From NCBI RefSeq assembly GCF_007341385.1, contig NZ_VJYD01000008.1, forward strand, positions 62,001 to 126,000: DNA of 64,000 nt, written 5' to 3'. The stretch is from Flavobacterium daemonense (GTDB lineage Bacteria; Bacteroidota; Bacteroidia; Flavobacteriales; Flavobacteriaceae). The position numbers and the translations under genes were made by a program. This document shows, piece after piece, positions 7,101-17,005 of this stretch (within the stretch, counting starts at the first letter, position 1; every line of letters starts with the position of its first letter). The notes under the pieces are model-generated. The model searched no databases. It was not told where the DNA came from and saw nothing but the letters and a program-made list of their open reading frames with translations.

Positions 7101-9260
7101 TTATTTTTTTAATGAAAAATTATATTGAATTCCAAATACAAAAGTTCTTGGCGCTGCTGCTGTATAAGTTGGCTGTGCGTCTGCTGCATTGGTTCTCGTA
7201 ACATTATAAGCATATAATTTATCGGTAAGATTCAATACATTTCCGTAAACTTCAATTTTTTTCCATTGGTAGCCAATTCGGGCATTGAATATATTATAGC
7301 CGTTATATTTTACCGTATTGATTTGGTCTTGGTAATAACTGCCTACCAATTGCCATTCTACAGATGTTCTCAAATTTGGAAGCCAGTTTGGATAATAACT
7401 TACTTCTGAATTTCCTGACCATTTTGGAGCTGACGGCATTTCTTTTCCATTCAAATCCTGAATCGGATCTGACGGTTTGTCGGAAAGTTTAAAATCAATG
7501 TAAGTGTGTTGTGCATAAGTTCCCCCAAGGCGAATGTTGAATTGCTTTGAAGGTCTGTACGAACCGCCAAACTCAATTCCTTTATGGCGCGTTTCTCCAG
7601 CCGAACGATAATCTGTCGAATTATCAGGAAGTTTTATGTTCAGTAATTCATTTTTACCTTCCATATAATAAAAAGCATAATCAAAGTTCAGTTTGTTTTC
7701 TAAGAATGACAGCCATCCTCCAACTTCATAATTATCAAAATCTGCTGGTTTTAGGTTGTAGTAAAATTCGGCAGGAACGCCTGTTGTTCCTCCTGTTCCA
7801 GGTTTTGCTCTAAAAATTGAAGTAATTCCTGGAGGCGCAAAACCTTGAGAATAATTGCCATAAAAACCTGCATGTTCTGTCGGATTATAATTTGCTCCCG
7901 CTTTAAAAGTTGTTTTGTCATATACTTTGCTTCCAGACGAAAGATCAATAGCATTGTCATAATTCACTTTCATGTTGTCATAACGACCGCCAAGTGTAAT
8001 GACTAATTTTTCGATTGGATTAAAGCTGACTTGAGCATAACCAGCAGTGTTAAAAATGTCAGCCGTATAATCTGCCAATTTGGAATCGGGATGTTCCGCA
8101 ATAATTTCATACGAATCAACCGTTTGTTTTCCTGGTGCTCCCGGATTTAAATTGGCTTTTAAATCAATTACATACGACCAATACGTTACTGGTGAATAAT
8201 CGTATAAAGCGCCAGCAACAATTTTGGTATTAAGAAAATCAAATTTCTGAGTATGTTGTCCAATTGCGCCGTAACTTTTGAAATTGTTTGAATTTACTTC
8301 GCCTTTAGCTGTTGTCGGATTTACGGTTGGACTCCATTTAATTCCGTAAGAAGGATTTTGCCCCAATTTATTATCACGTAAATAAGCGGTAATATAACTG
8401 CTTGAATTGCTGTTCCAATCATGCTCAAGCGTTAAACGAGTTCGTAAAGCATCCGATTTTCTATAGGTGAAATCAGAAGTGCTTTTGTAAGTTCTATTGT
8501 TGAAGCTTTTTTCGTCGACGGTACCACTCATATCCGAATAATATTTTCCGTACATCGTGTTGCTGATCAATCGGGTAGAAGGAGAAATGTTATAGTCAAT
8601 TCTCGCATTCAGATTGTTTTTATTGTAGTCAGAATATGTCATCCAGCCGTTTTCCTGCAAACTTGAAATTCCTGCAATATGAAAACCTACTTTTCCGATC
8701 GTGGCACCGCCGGTCGCTTGGAATCTTCTGTAGCCATAATTATCTGCCTGAATTCCAAATTTGAATTCTGGATCAACAGGTGGTTTTATCGAAATTAAAT
8801 TAATTGTCCCACCAACAGCTTCAGGCCCGTATAAAGATGAAACAGGACCTTTAACTACTTCAATACTTTGCAGATTGTATTGGTTTATTTCTAATAATGC
8901 ATTGTGATTGAAAATTCCCATTGGACGAATTGGCAGTCCATCTTCTAAATATAAATAGTAGGCATTTGTTGTCATAGGTTGACGAATAGACATCATGTGC
9001 TGTTCGTTCCCTAAATTCACCATTAAAACGCCAGGAGTTTTATTTATGATTTCGTAAACCGCAGTTGCTTTGGTTTCATTGATTGTTTTTGCTGTCAGTT
9101 TACTAATCGCAACAGGTGTTTCTTTTCTTAAGGTTGCTGTACGATTGGCAGTTATAAAAACATTTTCAAGTTCATGCGATTTTGTTGTGTCTTGCGCTGT
9201 TTTGTTTTGCGCAAAAACACATTGCCCTATAATCAATAGGGTAAAGTATATTTTTTTCAT
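7101..9260 (-). CDS. TonB-dependent outer-membrane receptor
   Basis: 719 residues. A signal peptide (..CVFAQ) precedes a short region with ENVFITANRTATLRKETPVA, resembling the TonB box and start of the plug. The plug has TPGVLMVNLGN, EVVKGPVSSLYGPEAVGG and NLISIKPP (about 40-170). The rest is a 22-strand barrel with Asn/Tyr/Trp-rich strands, ending YNFSLKK. The size and plug fit siderophore or metal-complex receptors rather than SusC proteins, which are about 1000 residues. With the PepSY gene downstream and the Cys-rich small protein upstream, metal uptake is the likely role; the substrate is unknown. Confidence 0.9.
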   Translation of the reverse strand: MKKIYFTLLIIGQCVFAQNKTAQDTTKSHELENVFITANRTATLRKETPVAISKLTAKTINETKATAVYEIINKTPGVLMVNLGNEQHMMSIRQPMTTNAYYLYLEDGLPIRPMGIFNHNALLEINQYNLQSIEVVKGPVSSLYGPEAVGGTINLISIKPPVDPEFKFGIQADNYGYRRFQATGGATIGKVGFHIAGISSLQENGWMTYSDYNKNNLNARIDYNISPSTRLISNTMYGKYYSDMSGTVDEKSFNNRTYKSTSDFTYRKSDALRTRLTLEHDWNSNSSSYITAYLRDNKLGQNPSYGIKWSPTVNPTTAKGEVNSNNFKSYGAIGQHTQKFDFLNTKIVAGALYDYSPVTYWSYVIDLKANLNPGAPGKQTVDSYEIIAEHPDSKLADYTADIFNTAGYAQVSFNPIEKLVITLGGRYDNMKVNYDNAIDLSSGSKVYDKTTFKAGANYNPTEHAGFYGNYSQGFAPPGITSIFRAKPGTGGTTGVPAEFYYNLKPADFDNYEVGGWLSFLENKLNFDYAFYYMEGKNELLNIKLPDNSTDYRSAGETRHKGIEFGGSYRPSKQFNIRLGGTYAQHTYIDFKLSDKPSDPIQDLNGKEMPSAPKWSGNSEVSYYPNWLPNLRTSVEWQLVGSYYQDQINTVKYNGYNIFNARIGYQWKKIEVYGNVLNLTDKLYAYNVTRTNAADAQPTYTAAAPRTFVFGIQYNFSLKK

Positions 9261-9345
9261 TTTAAATTATATAAATTAAGCTATAAGCTATGGGCAATAA
9301 GCCGTAAGCTTTGAACTGTAAGTCTTTTAGTTGACTTTTTAAAAT

Positions 9346-9723
9346 TTATATAAAATAGGATGGAGGGTGAAAAGTTGAATTTACTACTGCAATAGGTTTT
9401 TTATCGAATGAAGCGAAGATTTTTGCTTTTGATTCGATTAGCCCTGTTAATTTGAAATTACTTAAAATAGAAGCTTGAATATAAACAATCTCTGCTTTTT
9501 CTTTCAGATTGTTTTGCATTCTTTTTTCGTTGTCAGCGTATTTTTTTAAGCTTTTTTGAAGTTCACAACGTCCATTACAAGTATTGAAAACCATTTTGCG
9601 TTGTACACAAATTGTTTTCGAAATTTCTTCCTGATTTAATTTGAATGAGGTATAAACAAAGAAACTGCCAAAAGAAGGAACTAATAGCATGCAGGAAAGA
9701 AATATGACGAAAAATCGTTTCAA
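9346..9723 (-). CDS. small secreted protein with CxGxC motif
   Basis: About 125 residues from a TTG start (LKRFFVIFLSCMLLVPSF). An upstream in-frame ATG at 9792 would add 23 residues, but a TAnnTTTG box at 9748-9755 falls between the two, so the later start is preferred. The N-terminus is a typical signal or anchor segment. The mature part has TCNGRCELQKSLKKYADNEK, a Cys-x-Gly-x-Cys with a charged helix behind it, and ends FHPPSYFI. I believe this resembles short Bacteroidota proteins found beside metal-uptake receptors, but the function is unknown. It is upstream of the TonB receptor on the same strand. Confidence 0.6.
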   Translation of the reverse strand: MKRFFVIFLSCMLLVPSFGSFFVYTSFKLNQEEISKTICVQRKMVFNTCNGRCELQKSLKKYADNEKRMQNNLKEKAEIVYIQASILSNFKLTGLIESKAKIFASFDKKPIAVVNSTFHPPSYFI

Positions 9724-9747
9724 AATGTGTCTCGTTGTTTTCGAGAG

Positions 9748-9755
9748 CAAAAATA
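9748..9755 (-). promoter_or_regulatory. -7 promoter box of the metal-uptake block
   Basis: The minus strand reads TATTTTTG, 24 bases before the TTG at 9723. It sits inside the longer reading frame and argues against the ATG at 9792. Confidence 0.55.
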
Positions 9756-9833
9756 CATTATAAATATTATTTACAAGAATGATTTTTGGCATTTAATGTT
9801 AAAAAACAAAAACATGAAATTTTTAGATATGAA

Positions 9834-9866
9834 AAACCCGACAGGTTTTTAAAACCTGTCGGGTTT
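9834..9866. terminator. 33-bp palindromic hairpin after secA
   Basis: Perfect 16-base arms (AAACCCGACAGGTTTT and its complement) with a single central T. It lies 31 bases past the secA stop, with flanking A/T runs. The identical element in reverse complement occurs at 39542-39574. Confidence 0.75.
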
Positions 9867-9897
9867 GCTATATAATTATAATTTGAAATATAATTTA

Positions 9898-12800
9898 TTA
9901 TTTAACTAAAACCCAAGCTCCAGAAGCTATTAGAGATTCTGCTTTTTTGAATTTCATTTCTTCAGTTTTGCCTGTTGCAACTTCTTGAACTGTTACAGTG
10001 TCATTTCTGTTGATTTTTGGCATATCTCTCACAATCGTTTCAGTAACTTGACGTTGTTGTGTTTCTCCAGCTTCACGATTAATGCTTTCGCTGTTTGGAA
10101 TTTCGTCTTTGCTTAATTGTAAATTTTCCGCTTGACGAACTTCTCTTGCTTCGTGAATTTCAGAGCTAACGTTTTGAGCAGGCAAATCACCTTTGAACAA
10201 GAATGAGATTACTTCTTTATTAACGTTGTCAAGCATTCCTCTAAACAAATTGAAAGCTTCTAATTTGTAGATAAGCAATGGATCTTTTTGCTCGTGAACT
10301 GCTAATTGAACAGATTGTTTCAATTCATCCATTTTGCGCAAGTGTTTTTTCCAAGCTTCATCAACAATTGAAAGTGTGATGTTTTTCTCAAAATCAGCAA
10401 TTAGCTGAGATCCTTCACTTTCGTATGCTTTTTTCAAGTCAGTAACAACATTCAATGTTTTGATTCCGTCAGTAAATGGAACTACGATTCTTTCAAAATG
10501 ATTGTTTGGCTCTTCGTAAACTCCTTTAATAATTGGGAAAGCTTCTCTAGCGCTTCTTTCTGTTTTCTCTGTATAGAATGCTAAAGCTTCTTTGTATACT
10601 TTTCCAGTAACTTCGATATCAGATAATTTTGCAAAATCGGCTTCAGAAATTGGAGATGTGATTCCGAAATAACGGATTAAATCAAATTCAAATCCCTTAA
10701 AGTCATTTGCTAATTTCGTATTGTTTACGATCAATTCGCAAGTGTCATAAAGCATATTGGCAATATCCAGTTTTAAACGCTCACCAAATAATGCGTGGCG
10801 ACGGCGTTTGTAAACTACTTCACGTTGTGAGTTCATTACGTCATCATATTCTAATAAACGTTTACGAACACCAAAGTTGTTTTCTTCAACTTTTTTCTGA
10901 GCACGCTCGATAGATTTAGTCATCATAGAATGCTGAATAACTTCACCTTCCTGTAATCCCATTCTGTCCATTACTTTCGCAACTCTTTCAGAACCGAATA
11001 AACGCATCAAGTTGTCTTCAAGAGAAACATAGAATTGAGAACTTCCTGGATCTCCTTGACGACCAGAACGACCACGCAACTGTCTGTCAACACGACGTGA
11101 ATCATGACGTTCTGTACCAACGATTGCCAAACCTCCTGCAGCTTTAACTTCTGGAGATAATTTAATATCGGTACCACGACCAGCCATGTTTGTTGCAATT
11201 GTTACAACTCCAGCTTTACCAGCTTCTTCAACGATTTGTGCTTCTTGCTTGTGCATTTTAGCATTCAATACGTTGTGTGTGATTCCTCTCATTTTAAGCA
11301 TACGGCTTAATAATTCTGAAATCTCTACAGAAGTTGTTCCAATTAATACTGGTCTTCCCGCTTTTGATAATTCAGTAACGTCTTCAATAACAGCGTTGAA
11401 TTTCTCACGAGTTGTTTTATAGATATAATCTTCTTTATCTTGTCTTGCAATTGGACGGTTTGTTGGAATTTCAACAACATCCAGTTTGTAAATCTGCCAT
11501 AACTCGCCAGCTTCAGTAACCGCTGTACCCGTCATACCTCCTAATTTGCTGTACATTCTGAAATAATTCTGTAATGTTACAGTTGCAAATGTTTGAGTTG
11601 CAGCTTCGATTTTTACGTTTTCTTTTGCTTCGATCGCTTGGTGAAGACCGTCAGAATAACGACGTCCATCCATGATACGACCAGTTTGTTCATCGACAAT
11701 CATAATTTTGTTGTCCATGATAACGTACTCTACGTCTTTTTCGAATAAAGCATACGCTTTTAAAAGTTGCGTCAAAGTATGGATACGCTCGCTTTTTACG
11801 CCAAAATCTTGGAATAATCTTTCTTTAGCTTCTGCTTCAGCGTCTTTGTCTAATTTTTGTTTTTCAATGGCAGCGATTTCTGTTCCAATGTCTGGCAACA
11901 CGAAGAAATCGGCATCAGTATCTCCAGAAAGGTATTGAATACCGTTATCTGTCAATTCAACCTGATTGTTTTTTTCTTCAATCACAAAATACAAAGCTTC
12001 ATCCACTTTATGCATTTCGCGATTGTTATCCTGCATGTATTGATTTTCAGTTTTTTGAAGCAATTGTTTAATTCCTTCTTCACTCAAAAATTTAATTAAT
12101 GCTTTATTTTTAGGTAAAGATCTGTACGCTCTTAATAATAAGAATCCACCTTCTTTAGTATTTCCTTCTTTGATTAATTTTTTAGCTTCTGCCAAGAAAC
12201 CATTCGCAAGTTGACGTTGTTGTGCAACTAAGTTTTCGATTTTTGGTTTCAACTCATTGAATTCATGACGATCTCCCTGAGGAACTGGTCCTGAAATAAT
12301 AAGTGGCGTTCGAGCATCATCAATTAATACCGAGTCAACTTCGTCGACAATAGCATAATTGTGTTTTCTTTGAACTAAATCGCTTGGCGAGTGTGCCATG
12401 TTATCTCTTAGGTAGTCAAAACCAAATTCGTTGTTGGTTCCGTAAGTGATATCAGCATCGTAAGCTTTCTTTCTTTGTTCTGTACTTGGTTGGTGGTTGT
12501 CGATACAATCAACAGATAAACCGTGGAATTCGAATAAAGGTGCTTTCCAAGTACTATCACGTTTTGCTAAGTAGTCATTCACCGTTACTAAGTGAACTCC
12601 ATTTCCTGTCAAAGCATTTAAGTAAAGAGGAAGTGTAGCAACTAAAGTTTTACCTTCACCCGTTTGCATTTCGGCAACTTTACCTTCGTGTAAAACCATA
12701 CCACCAATTAACTGAACATCATAGTGAATCATGTCCCAAGTGATGTCTTTTCCAGCAGCATTCCATTTGTTAGCCCAAATCGATTTTTCGCCGTCAATAG

Positions 12801-13242
12801 TAATATAAGGTTTTGTTGCAGAGAATTCACGATCTCTTGGAGTTGCAGTAACTTCAATATGAGAGTTTTCTTTGAAACGACGAGCTGTTTCTTTAACTAC
12901 AGAAAAAGCTTCAGGAAGAATTTCCATTAAAGTTTTTTCAGAGATTTCATAAGCTTCTTTTTCAAGAGCATCTATAGCATCATAAATATCTTCTCTTTTG
13001 TCGATGTCTTCGATGTTTTCTACTTCCGCTTTAAGCGAAGCAATTTTAGCATCTTTGTCAGCTCTGGCTTCTTTTATTTTTTCTTTAAAATATACGGTTC
13101 TAGCTCTTAATTCGTCGTGAGACAAACTCATTAAGCTGGTTTCGAATGTTTTAATTTTGTTTAAGTAAGGTTGTAAAGCTTTGACATCTTTTTGTGATTT
13201 ATCACCTACAAAGACTTTAATAATACTGTTTATGAAACTCAT
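9898..13242 (-). CDS. secA: preprotein translocase ATPase SecA
   Basis: Motor of the Sec pathway. It binds SecYEG and drives unfolded preproteins across the inner membrane. The 1114-residue protein has Walker A MQTGEGKT at about 192-199, the DEAD-like [14 protein letters not shown], a preprotein-binding region, the helicase motif [12 protein letters not shown], and [14 protein letters not shown]. It is about 200 residues longer than E. coli SecA. Extra sequence sits after ISGPVPQG (a charged helical insert, [17 protein letters not shown]) and at both ends. The C-terminus ends GAWVLVK with no Cys/His zinc motif, so SecB binding through that site is not expected. Long zinc-less SecA is, as I recall, usual for Bacteroidota. 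Confidence 0.97.
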   Translation of the reverse strand: MSFINSIIKVFVGDKSQKDVKALQPYLNKIKTFETSLMSLSHDELRARTVYFKEKIKEARADKDAKIASLKAEVENIEDIDKREDIYDAIDALEKEAYEISEKTLMEILPEAFSVVKETARRFKENSHIEVTATPRDREFSATKPYITIDGEKSIWANKWNAAGKDITWDMIHYDVQLIGGMVLHEGKVAEMQTGEGKTLVATLPLYLNALTGNGVHLVTVNDYLAKRDSTWKAPLFEFHGLSVDCIDNHQPSTEQRKKAYDADITYGTNNEFGFDYLRDNMAHSPSDLVQRKHNYAIVDEVDSVLIDDARTPLIISGPVPQGDRHEFNELKPKIENLVAQQRQLANGFLAEAKKLIKEGNTKEGGFLLLRAYRSLPKNKALIKFLSEEGIKQLLQKTENQYMQDNNREMHKVDEALYFVIEEKNNQVELTDNGIQYLSGDTDADFFVLPDIGTEIAAIEKQKLDKDAEAEAKERLFQDFGVKSERIHTLTQLLKAYALFEKDVEYVIMDNKIMIVDEQTGRIMDGRRYSDGLHQAIEAKENVKIEAATQTFATVTLQNYFRMYSKLGGMTGTAVTEAGELWQIYKLDVVEIPTNRPIARQDKEDYIYKTTREKFNAVIEDVTELSKAGRPVLIGTTSVEISELLSRMLKMRGITHNVLNAKMHKQEAQIVEEAGKAGVVTIATNMAGRGTDIKLSPEVKAAGGLAIVGTERHDSRRVDRQLRGRSGRQGDPGSSQFYVSLEDNLMRLFGSERVAKVMDRMGLQEGEVIQHSMMTKSIERAQKKVEENNFGVRKRLLEYDDVMNSQREVVYKRRRHALFGERLKLDIANMLYDTCELIVNNTKLANDFKGFEFDLIRYFGITSPISEADFAKLSDIEVTGKVYKEALAFYTEKTERSAREAFPIIKGVYEEPNNHFERIVVPFTDGIKTLNVVTDLKKAYESEGSQLIADFEKNITLSIVDEAWKKHLRKMDELKQSVQLAVHEQKDPLLIYKLEAFNLFRGMLDNVNKEVISFLFKGDLPAQNVSSEIHEAREVRQAENLQLSKDEIPNSESINREAGETQQRQVTETIVRDMPKINRNDTVTVQEVATGKTEEMKFKKAESLIASGAWVLVK

Positions 13243-13290
13243 GATTTATTAGTATTTCTTTATTATATAATGTTGTATTTTGAACCAAAA

Positions 13291-13316
13291 AAAAAGTCTC
13301 TGTGATGAGACTTTTT
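13291..13316 (-). terminator. terminator of the DUF2795 gene
   Basis: AAAAAGTCTC and GAGACTTTTT form a 10-bp stem with a six-base loop. On the minus strand the U run follows the stem, 16 bases past the DUF2795 stop. Confidence 0.8.
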
Positions 13317-13331
13317 CCTTTGGTTTATTTT

Positions 13332-13553
13332 TTAATATTCATCCTCATTCCAAAGATAATCTTCGTCTGTTGGATAATCAGGCCAAATTTCTTCCATTGA
13401 TTCATATATCTCGCCTTCATCCTCGATTGACTGAAGGTTTTCTACTACTTCTAATGGAGCACCAGCTCTAATAGCGTAGTCAATAAGTTCATCTTTGTTA
13501 GCAGGCCATGGCGCATCACTTAAATAAGATGCTAATTCTAATGTCCAATACAT
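13332..13553 (-). CDS. DUF2795 small acidic protein
   Basis: 73 residues starting MYWTLELASYLSDAPWPANK. WTLELASYLxxAPWPAxKxELIDYA is the pattern of DUF2795 proteins, which are small and conserved in Bacteroidota with no known function. The C-terminus is strongly acidic (Asp/Glu in about half of the last 25 positions). It is transcribed alone: promoter box at 13575-13582 and terminator at 13291-13316. Confidence 0.85.
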   Translation of the reverse strand: MYWTLELASYLSDAPWPANKDELIDYAIRAGAPLEVVENLQSIEDEGEIYESMEEIWPDYPTDEDYLWNEDEY

Positions 13554-13574
13554 CTGTTATCTGTTTAGTTTGTG

Positions 13575-13582
13575 CAAAAATA
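13575..13582 (-). promoter_or_regulatory. -7 promoter box of the DUF2795 gene
   Basis: The minus strand reads TATTTTTG, 22 bases before the ATG at 13553. Confidence 0.55.
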
Positions 13583-13652
13583 AATTTTTTACTGAAAAAG
13601 ACAAGTAAATTTTGATTTATTTTAATAAAATTTAAGAACGTCTTTTTAATTG

Positions 13653-13736
13653 CAGATTTTAGTCCCAAAGTTTCGGGATTGATTAAAGATTTAGGAGATT
13701 TCAAAAATCTAAAATCTGAACTCTAAAATCTAAAAT
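13653..13736. repeat. CTAAAATC short tandem repeats with inverted partner
   Basis: CAGATTTTAG at 13653-13662 is the exact complement of CTAAAATCTG at 13709-13718, and further copies of CTAAAATC run to 13736. A small hairpin TCCC..GGGA (13662-13680) lies in the loop. The array ends two bases before the stop codon of the adenosyltransferase gene and may end its transcript. It resembles the period-8 family elsewhere in the window. Confidence 0.6.
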
Positions 13737-13737
13737 T

Positions 13738-14307
13738 TCACTTCCTCGGTATCCATTTCACTTCCTCCGCTTTTAAGTCTGAGGACAACTTTCGTGCCAA
13801 TACAAAAAGGTAGTCAGAAAGTCGGTTTAAGTATTTGATTGCTATCTCAGGAACATGTTCATTGTGGCTTAAATGTACTGCCAAACGCTCTGCTCGGCGG
13901 CAAATGCAACGTGCTATATGACAATGTGACACAGTTGGATGACCACCTGGTAAAACAAAATGAGTCATCGGCGGAAGGCTTTCTTCCATTTTGTCTATTT
14001 CATTTTCGAGTAATTCTATATCTGAATCAATTATGCCGAGATTTTTCAAACGGAGTTCGCCGTTTTTTAAAACTTCTTTTTCTTGTGGAGTTGCCAAAAT
14101 GGCACCAACAGTAAAAAGACGATCCTGGATTTCGATTAAAATGGTTTTATAATGAGCATCAATTTCTTGATCGCGGATTAATCCGATATAAGAGTTCAAT
14201 TCATCAACAGTTCCGTAACTGTCAATCCTAATATGATCTTTAGGAACGCGAGTGCCTCCAAAAAGAGCCGTTGTTCCTTTATCGCCTGTTTTGGTATATA
14301 CTTTCAT
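13738..14307 (-). CDS. cob(I)alamin adenosyltransferase (PduO-type)
   Basis: 189-residue cytosolic enzyme that transfers the adenosyl group of ATP to cob(I)alamin or cobinamide, making coenzyme B12. The N-terminal TKTGDKGTTALFGG (residues 4-17) is the PduO-type ATP-binding motif. DSYGTVDELNSYIG and the C-terminal RCICRRAERL and YLNRLSDYLFVLAR complete the three-helix trimeric family pattern. Length is normal. A B12-type radical SAM protein lies far away at 57.3 kb; no B12 synthesis genes are seen here, so salvage is likely (inference). Confidence 0.92.
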   Translation of the reverse strand: MKVYTKTGDKGTTALFGGTRVPKDHIRIDSYGTVDELNSYIGLIRDQEIDAHYKTILIEIQDRLFTVGAILATPQEKEVLKNGELRLKNLGIIDSDIELLENEIDKMEESLPPMTHFVLPGGHPTVSHCHIARCICRRAERLAVHLSHNEHVPEIAIKYLNRLSDYLFVLARKLSSDLKAEEVKWIPRK

Positions 14308-14316
14308 TTTTTTTAA

Positions 14317-14349
14317 GATGCTAAGGTTCTGAGATTCTGAGATGCTAAG
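14317..14349. repeat. period-8 tandem repeat
   Basis: Four exact 8-base steps: gatgctaa, ggttctga, gattctga, gatgctaa, then g. It lies directly upstream of the adenosyltransferase ATG and downstream of the ABC ATPase gene. No inverted partner is nearby, unlike the copies at 3545 and 44453. Confidence 0.75.
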
Positions 14350-14460
14350 TTTTCTCTTCTTTGAGCTTGTTTTTCTAGATTCTTTCCCAAGAAATTGTCT
14401 GGATTGAACTGGAATTTTAAGTTTTTCTTTTTCCGATTAAACGATTAACCAAATAAACGT

Positions 14461-15153
14461 TTAAACAGATTTTCTCGTGTCGCTTTCAATTAATCCGTCT
14501 CTTAAACGAATAACTCTATGTGCATAAGCGGCAATATCTTCCTCGTGGGTTACTAGAATTACGGTGTTTCCTTGTGCGTGAATATCTCCAAAAAGTTTCA
14601 TGATCTCTACTGAAGTTTTGCTGTCTAAGTTCCCTGTAGGTTCGTCGGCTAAAATAATAGATGGTTTGTTGACCAAAGCACGGGCAATGGCAACACGCTG
14701 GCGTTGTCCTCCCGAAAGCTGATTTGGTTGGTGGTCCATCCTGTCGGCAAGATTTACTTGGTTTAAAACTTCAACGGCTCTAGTGTTTCTGTCCGATTTT
14801 GAATATCCTGCATAAATCATAGGCAAGGCCACATTGTCTAATGCAGTTGTTCTTGGCAAAAGATTAAAAGTTTGAAAGACAAAACCAATTTCGGTATTTC
14901 TGATTCCAGCCAATTCATCATCGCGCATTTGGCTGACATCTTTTCCATTCAAAATATATTGTCCAGAAGTTGGAGTATCCAGACAGCCAAGCAAATTCAT
15001 TAAAGTTGATTTTCCAGAGCCCGAAGGTCCCATTAAAGCAACATATTCTCCCTTATTGATTTCAAGATTAATTCCTTTTAAAACATATACGATTTCATTT
15101 CCAAGTACAAAATTTCGTTTTATGTCGGTTATTTTAATTAATGGATTTGCCAT
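14461..15153 (-). CDS. ABC transporter ATP-binding protein (LolD/MacB type)
   Basis: 230 residues, one ABC domain. Walker [10 protein letters not shown] at about 42-50, Q-loop [12 protein letters not shown], signature [15 protein letters not shown] at about 145-159, Walker [13 protein letters not shown], and the H-loop in VTHEED. The sequence is of the MacB/LolD/FtsE class, which works with a FtsX-like permease in envelope tasks such as lipoprotein release or export. No permease gene is adjacent, so the partner must be encoded elsewhere. Substrate unknown. Confidence 0.88.
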   Translation of the reverse strand: MANPLIKITDIKRNFVLGNEIVYVLKGINLEINKGEYVALMGPSGSGKSTLMNLLGCLDTPTSGQYILNGKDVSQMRDDELAGIRNTEIGFVFQTFNLLPRTTALDNVALPMIYAGYSKSDRNTRAVEVLNQVNLADRMDHQPNQLSGGQRQRVAIARALVNKPSIILADEPTGNLDSKTSVEIMKLFGDIHAQGNTVILVTHEEDIAAYAHRVIRLRDGLIESDTRKSV

Positions 15154-15462
15154 TTCGTTTTACAATTTTGGTTTTAAAAGTACAAAACACTTTTCAATAA
15201 AACTGATAAGTAGTTGATTATTGATTTTTGTTACAAGATTTTGATCGTTTTCAAAATGTATTAAAACAGTTAAAAAATAATACGTTGTTTGAGTTTGTAA
15301 GTTGTTATATAATTTTTGATAAATATTATATTATTAACATTATATGTGAGATTTTATAGATTTATTATGTTTTTATTATTTTAAAGATGATAATAATGTA
15401 ATTTTTTTAGATTAATGTTTCGGTACATTTGTTTATCTATTAATTAAAAAATAATCAGAATT
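15154..15462. other. divergent intergenic region, no gene seen
   Basis: 309 very AT-rich bases between the ABC ATPase and a lipoprotein gene. The only signal I can name is the plus-strand TACATTTG at 15424-15431. No hairpin, repeat or plausible small gene is evident. Confidence 0.5.
15424..15431 (+). promoter_or_regulatory. -7 promoter box
   Basis: TACATTTG matches TAnnTTTG, 31 bases before the ATG at 15463. Confidence 0.6.
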
Positions 15463-16131
15463 ATGAAAAGCATACAATTATTATCAGGAATAGCAGTGAT
15501 AGTTTTGAGCTTTACATCGTGTAAAGATGAAAAACAAGAAAAAGCTCAAAAAACAGTAGACTCTTATGTAGCCTATGTCGATTCAGTAAAAAATGTTGCA
15601 GCAGAAGATTTGAAAGCCGACTGGAAAAGTGTTGATGCTGAATATGATAAAAGAGCGCAAGAAGCTGAGTTAGCTTTGGCAGATTTAAAAGATAAGACAG
15701 CTGCAACTGAAAAAGTAAATACGAGTAAAATTAAATACGAGGAATTTAAAAAAGAAATGTCCGCCGTTTTTGCCCCACCGCCACCACCAGCTCCAAGTCC
15801 AAAACAACAATTGCGTAACGCTTTGTTCGGGGAAGGAAAAATTGGAGATGATATGAGTTTTTCTTGGGTAAATGCCCAAAATATTCATAGTGTGTATCAG
15901 CAATTTGTTCACACGGTTGAAAATAATAAAGATCGTTATTCAAGAGAAGACTGGGATGAAATCAAATTATTGTACGAAGCATTGGATAGCCGAAAAAATA
16001 CTGTTGAAAAAGAAGGTTTGACTGCTGAAGACAATAGAAAAATTGCCGGTTTGAAAATTAAATTTGCTCCAATGTATACTGTAAACAGAATGGGAGCGAA
16101 GTCTGAAGAAAACAGAGACGCTAAAAAATAA
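15463..16131 (+). CDS. coiled-coil lipoprotein of unknown function
   Basis: 222 residues. A lipoprotein signal ends FTSC (Cys20). The next 90 residues are Lys/Glu/Ala-rich and probably helical or coiled coil, with the pattern VDSYVAYVDSVKN. A proline stretch (APPPPPAPSP) at about residues 104-113 separates them from a second helical half that starts KQQLRNALFGEGKIGDD. I do not recognise the family. It is a single-gene unit with its own promoter box and a hairpin terminator shared with the convergent methyltransferase gene. Confidence 0.7.
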   Translation: MKSIQLLSGIAVIVLSFTSCKDEKQEKAQKTVDSYVAYVDSVKNVAAEDLKADWKSVDAEYDKRAQEAELALADLKDKTAATEKVNTSKIKYEEFKKEMSAVFAPPPPPAPSPKQQLRNALFGEGKIGDDMSFSWVNAQNIHSVYQQFVHTVENNKDRYSREDWDEIKLLYEALDSRKNTVEKEGLTAEDNRKIAGLKIKFAPMYTVNRMGAKSEENRDAKK

Positions 16132-16152
16132 GGATTAAATATTTGAATTAGT

Positions 16153-16187
16153 AAAAAAAAGACGATCAGAAATGATCGTCTTTTTTT
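16153..16187. terminator. bidirectional terminator
   Basis: GACGATCA gaaa TGATCGTC with eight A before and seven T after. It lies between convergent genes and overlaps the last two bases of the methyltransferase stop codon. Confidence 0.85.
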
Positions 16188-16977
16188 ATGCTCTAATTAT
16201 AAAGTGTTCTTTTGGTTGCTCGTATCTAAAAAATACAAACCCCCATTGAAAAGTGTCAATTGTTACTTTAACTTTTGGATGGTTTTTAATAATTTCCCAA
16301 GCTTCTTGCATTTCTTGAGACCAATGAATGTCGTCAAATATCCAGACAGAATCATTATTTATTGTGGGCAATAAAAGCTCGGAATAAGCTAAAGTTGCTT
16401 TTTTAGAATGGTTTCCGTCAAAGTATATTAAGTCAAAGTTTTCGGTTTGTGTTTTCAGTTTCAACTGAAGATCTTGAAGATAATTCTCAAATTCTGTTAC
16501 AATTAAATCTACATTATTGCAATCAAACTTTGTTAATTGATTTTGGGCAAGATTAGCTGTATTTGGGCAACCTTCTAATGTAATGACTTTTGCATCTTTA
16601 TTACCTAAGGCTAAAGCTGCGGTTGCTAACCCTAAAGAGGTTCCGATTTCGAGAATATTTTTAGGCTGAAAATAATTTGTAACGCGAAATAGTAATCTCG
16701 CACGTTTTGAAGAAATTCCAGCTGTCTTAGCGATTTTTGAAATTTGCCTTCTATTGGATTTGAAAACTTTTGAGCCTGCACCAAAATCGGTTACTTCAAT
16801 GAAATTTTTATTCTCTAAAAATGATTTTCTGTAATTCTCAAGCAGTTTATATTCAGATTTTGGCTTCTTATCATAAAAACATTTTGTAAGCAAATTAAAA
16901 ACAAAAGGTGAATGAACAGCATGTTCGTTTTTAGATTTCCAAAGGAATTTTAGATAAGATTTTATTTGAAAAAACAT
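16186..16977 (-). CDS. class I SAM-dependent methyltransferase
   Basis: 263 residues. A Rossmann-type motif I, ILEIGTSLGLATAALAL, lies at about 103-119, motif II VITLEGCPN follows, and DLIYFDGNHSKK (about 178-189) resembles the O-methyltransferase/MTF24 group. The N-terminal 60 residues include HAVHSPFVFNLL, which I believe is common in Bacteroidota members. Substrate unknown. The FKBP gene is 28 bases upstream on the same strand, so the two may be co-transcribed. Confidence 0.8.
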   Translation of the reverse strand: MFFQIKSYLKFLWKSKNEHAVHSPFVFNLLTKCFYDKKPKSEYKLLENYRKSFLENKNFIEVTDFGAGSKVFKSNRRQISKIAKTAGISSKRARLLFRVTNYFQPKNILEIGTSLGLATAALALGNKDAKVITLEGCPNTANLAQNQLTKFDCNNVDLIVTEFENYLQDLQLKLKTQTENFDLIYFDGNHSKKATLAYSELLLPTINNDSVWIFDDIHWSQEMQEAWEIIKNHPKVKVTIDTFQWGFVFFRYEQPKEHFIIRA

Positions 16978-17005
16978 TTCGAAATTTTAATGATAAATAC
17001 GGAAA

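Noticed and set aside
10707..12930. Several long plus-strand ORFs inside secA
   Set aside because: They are shadows of the minus-strand secA frame with no start context, promoter or family.
15772..15801. Proline run in the 15463 lipoprotein as a sign of frameshift
   Set aside because: The frame stays open on both sides with normal composition; proline linkers are common in lipoproteins.
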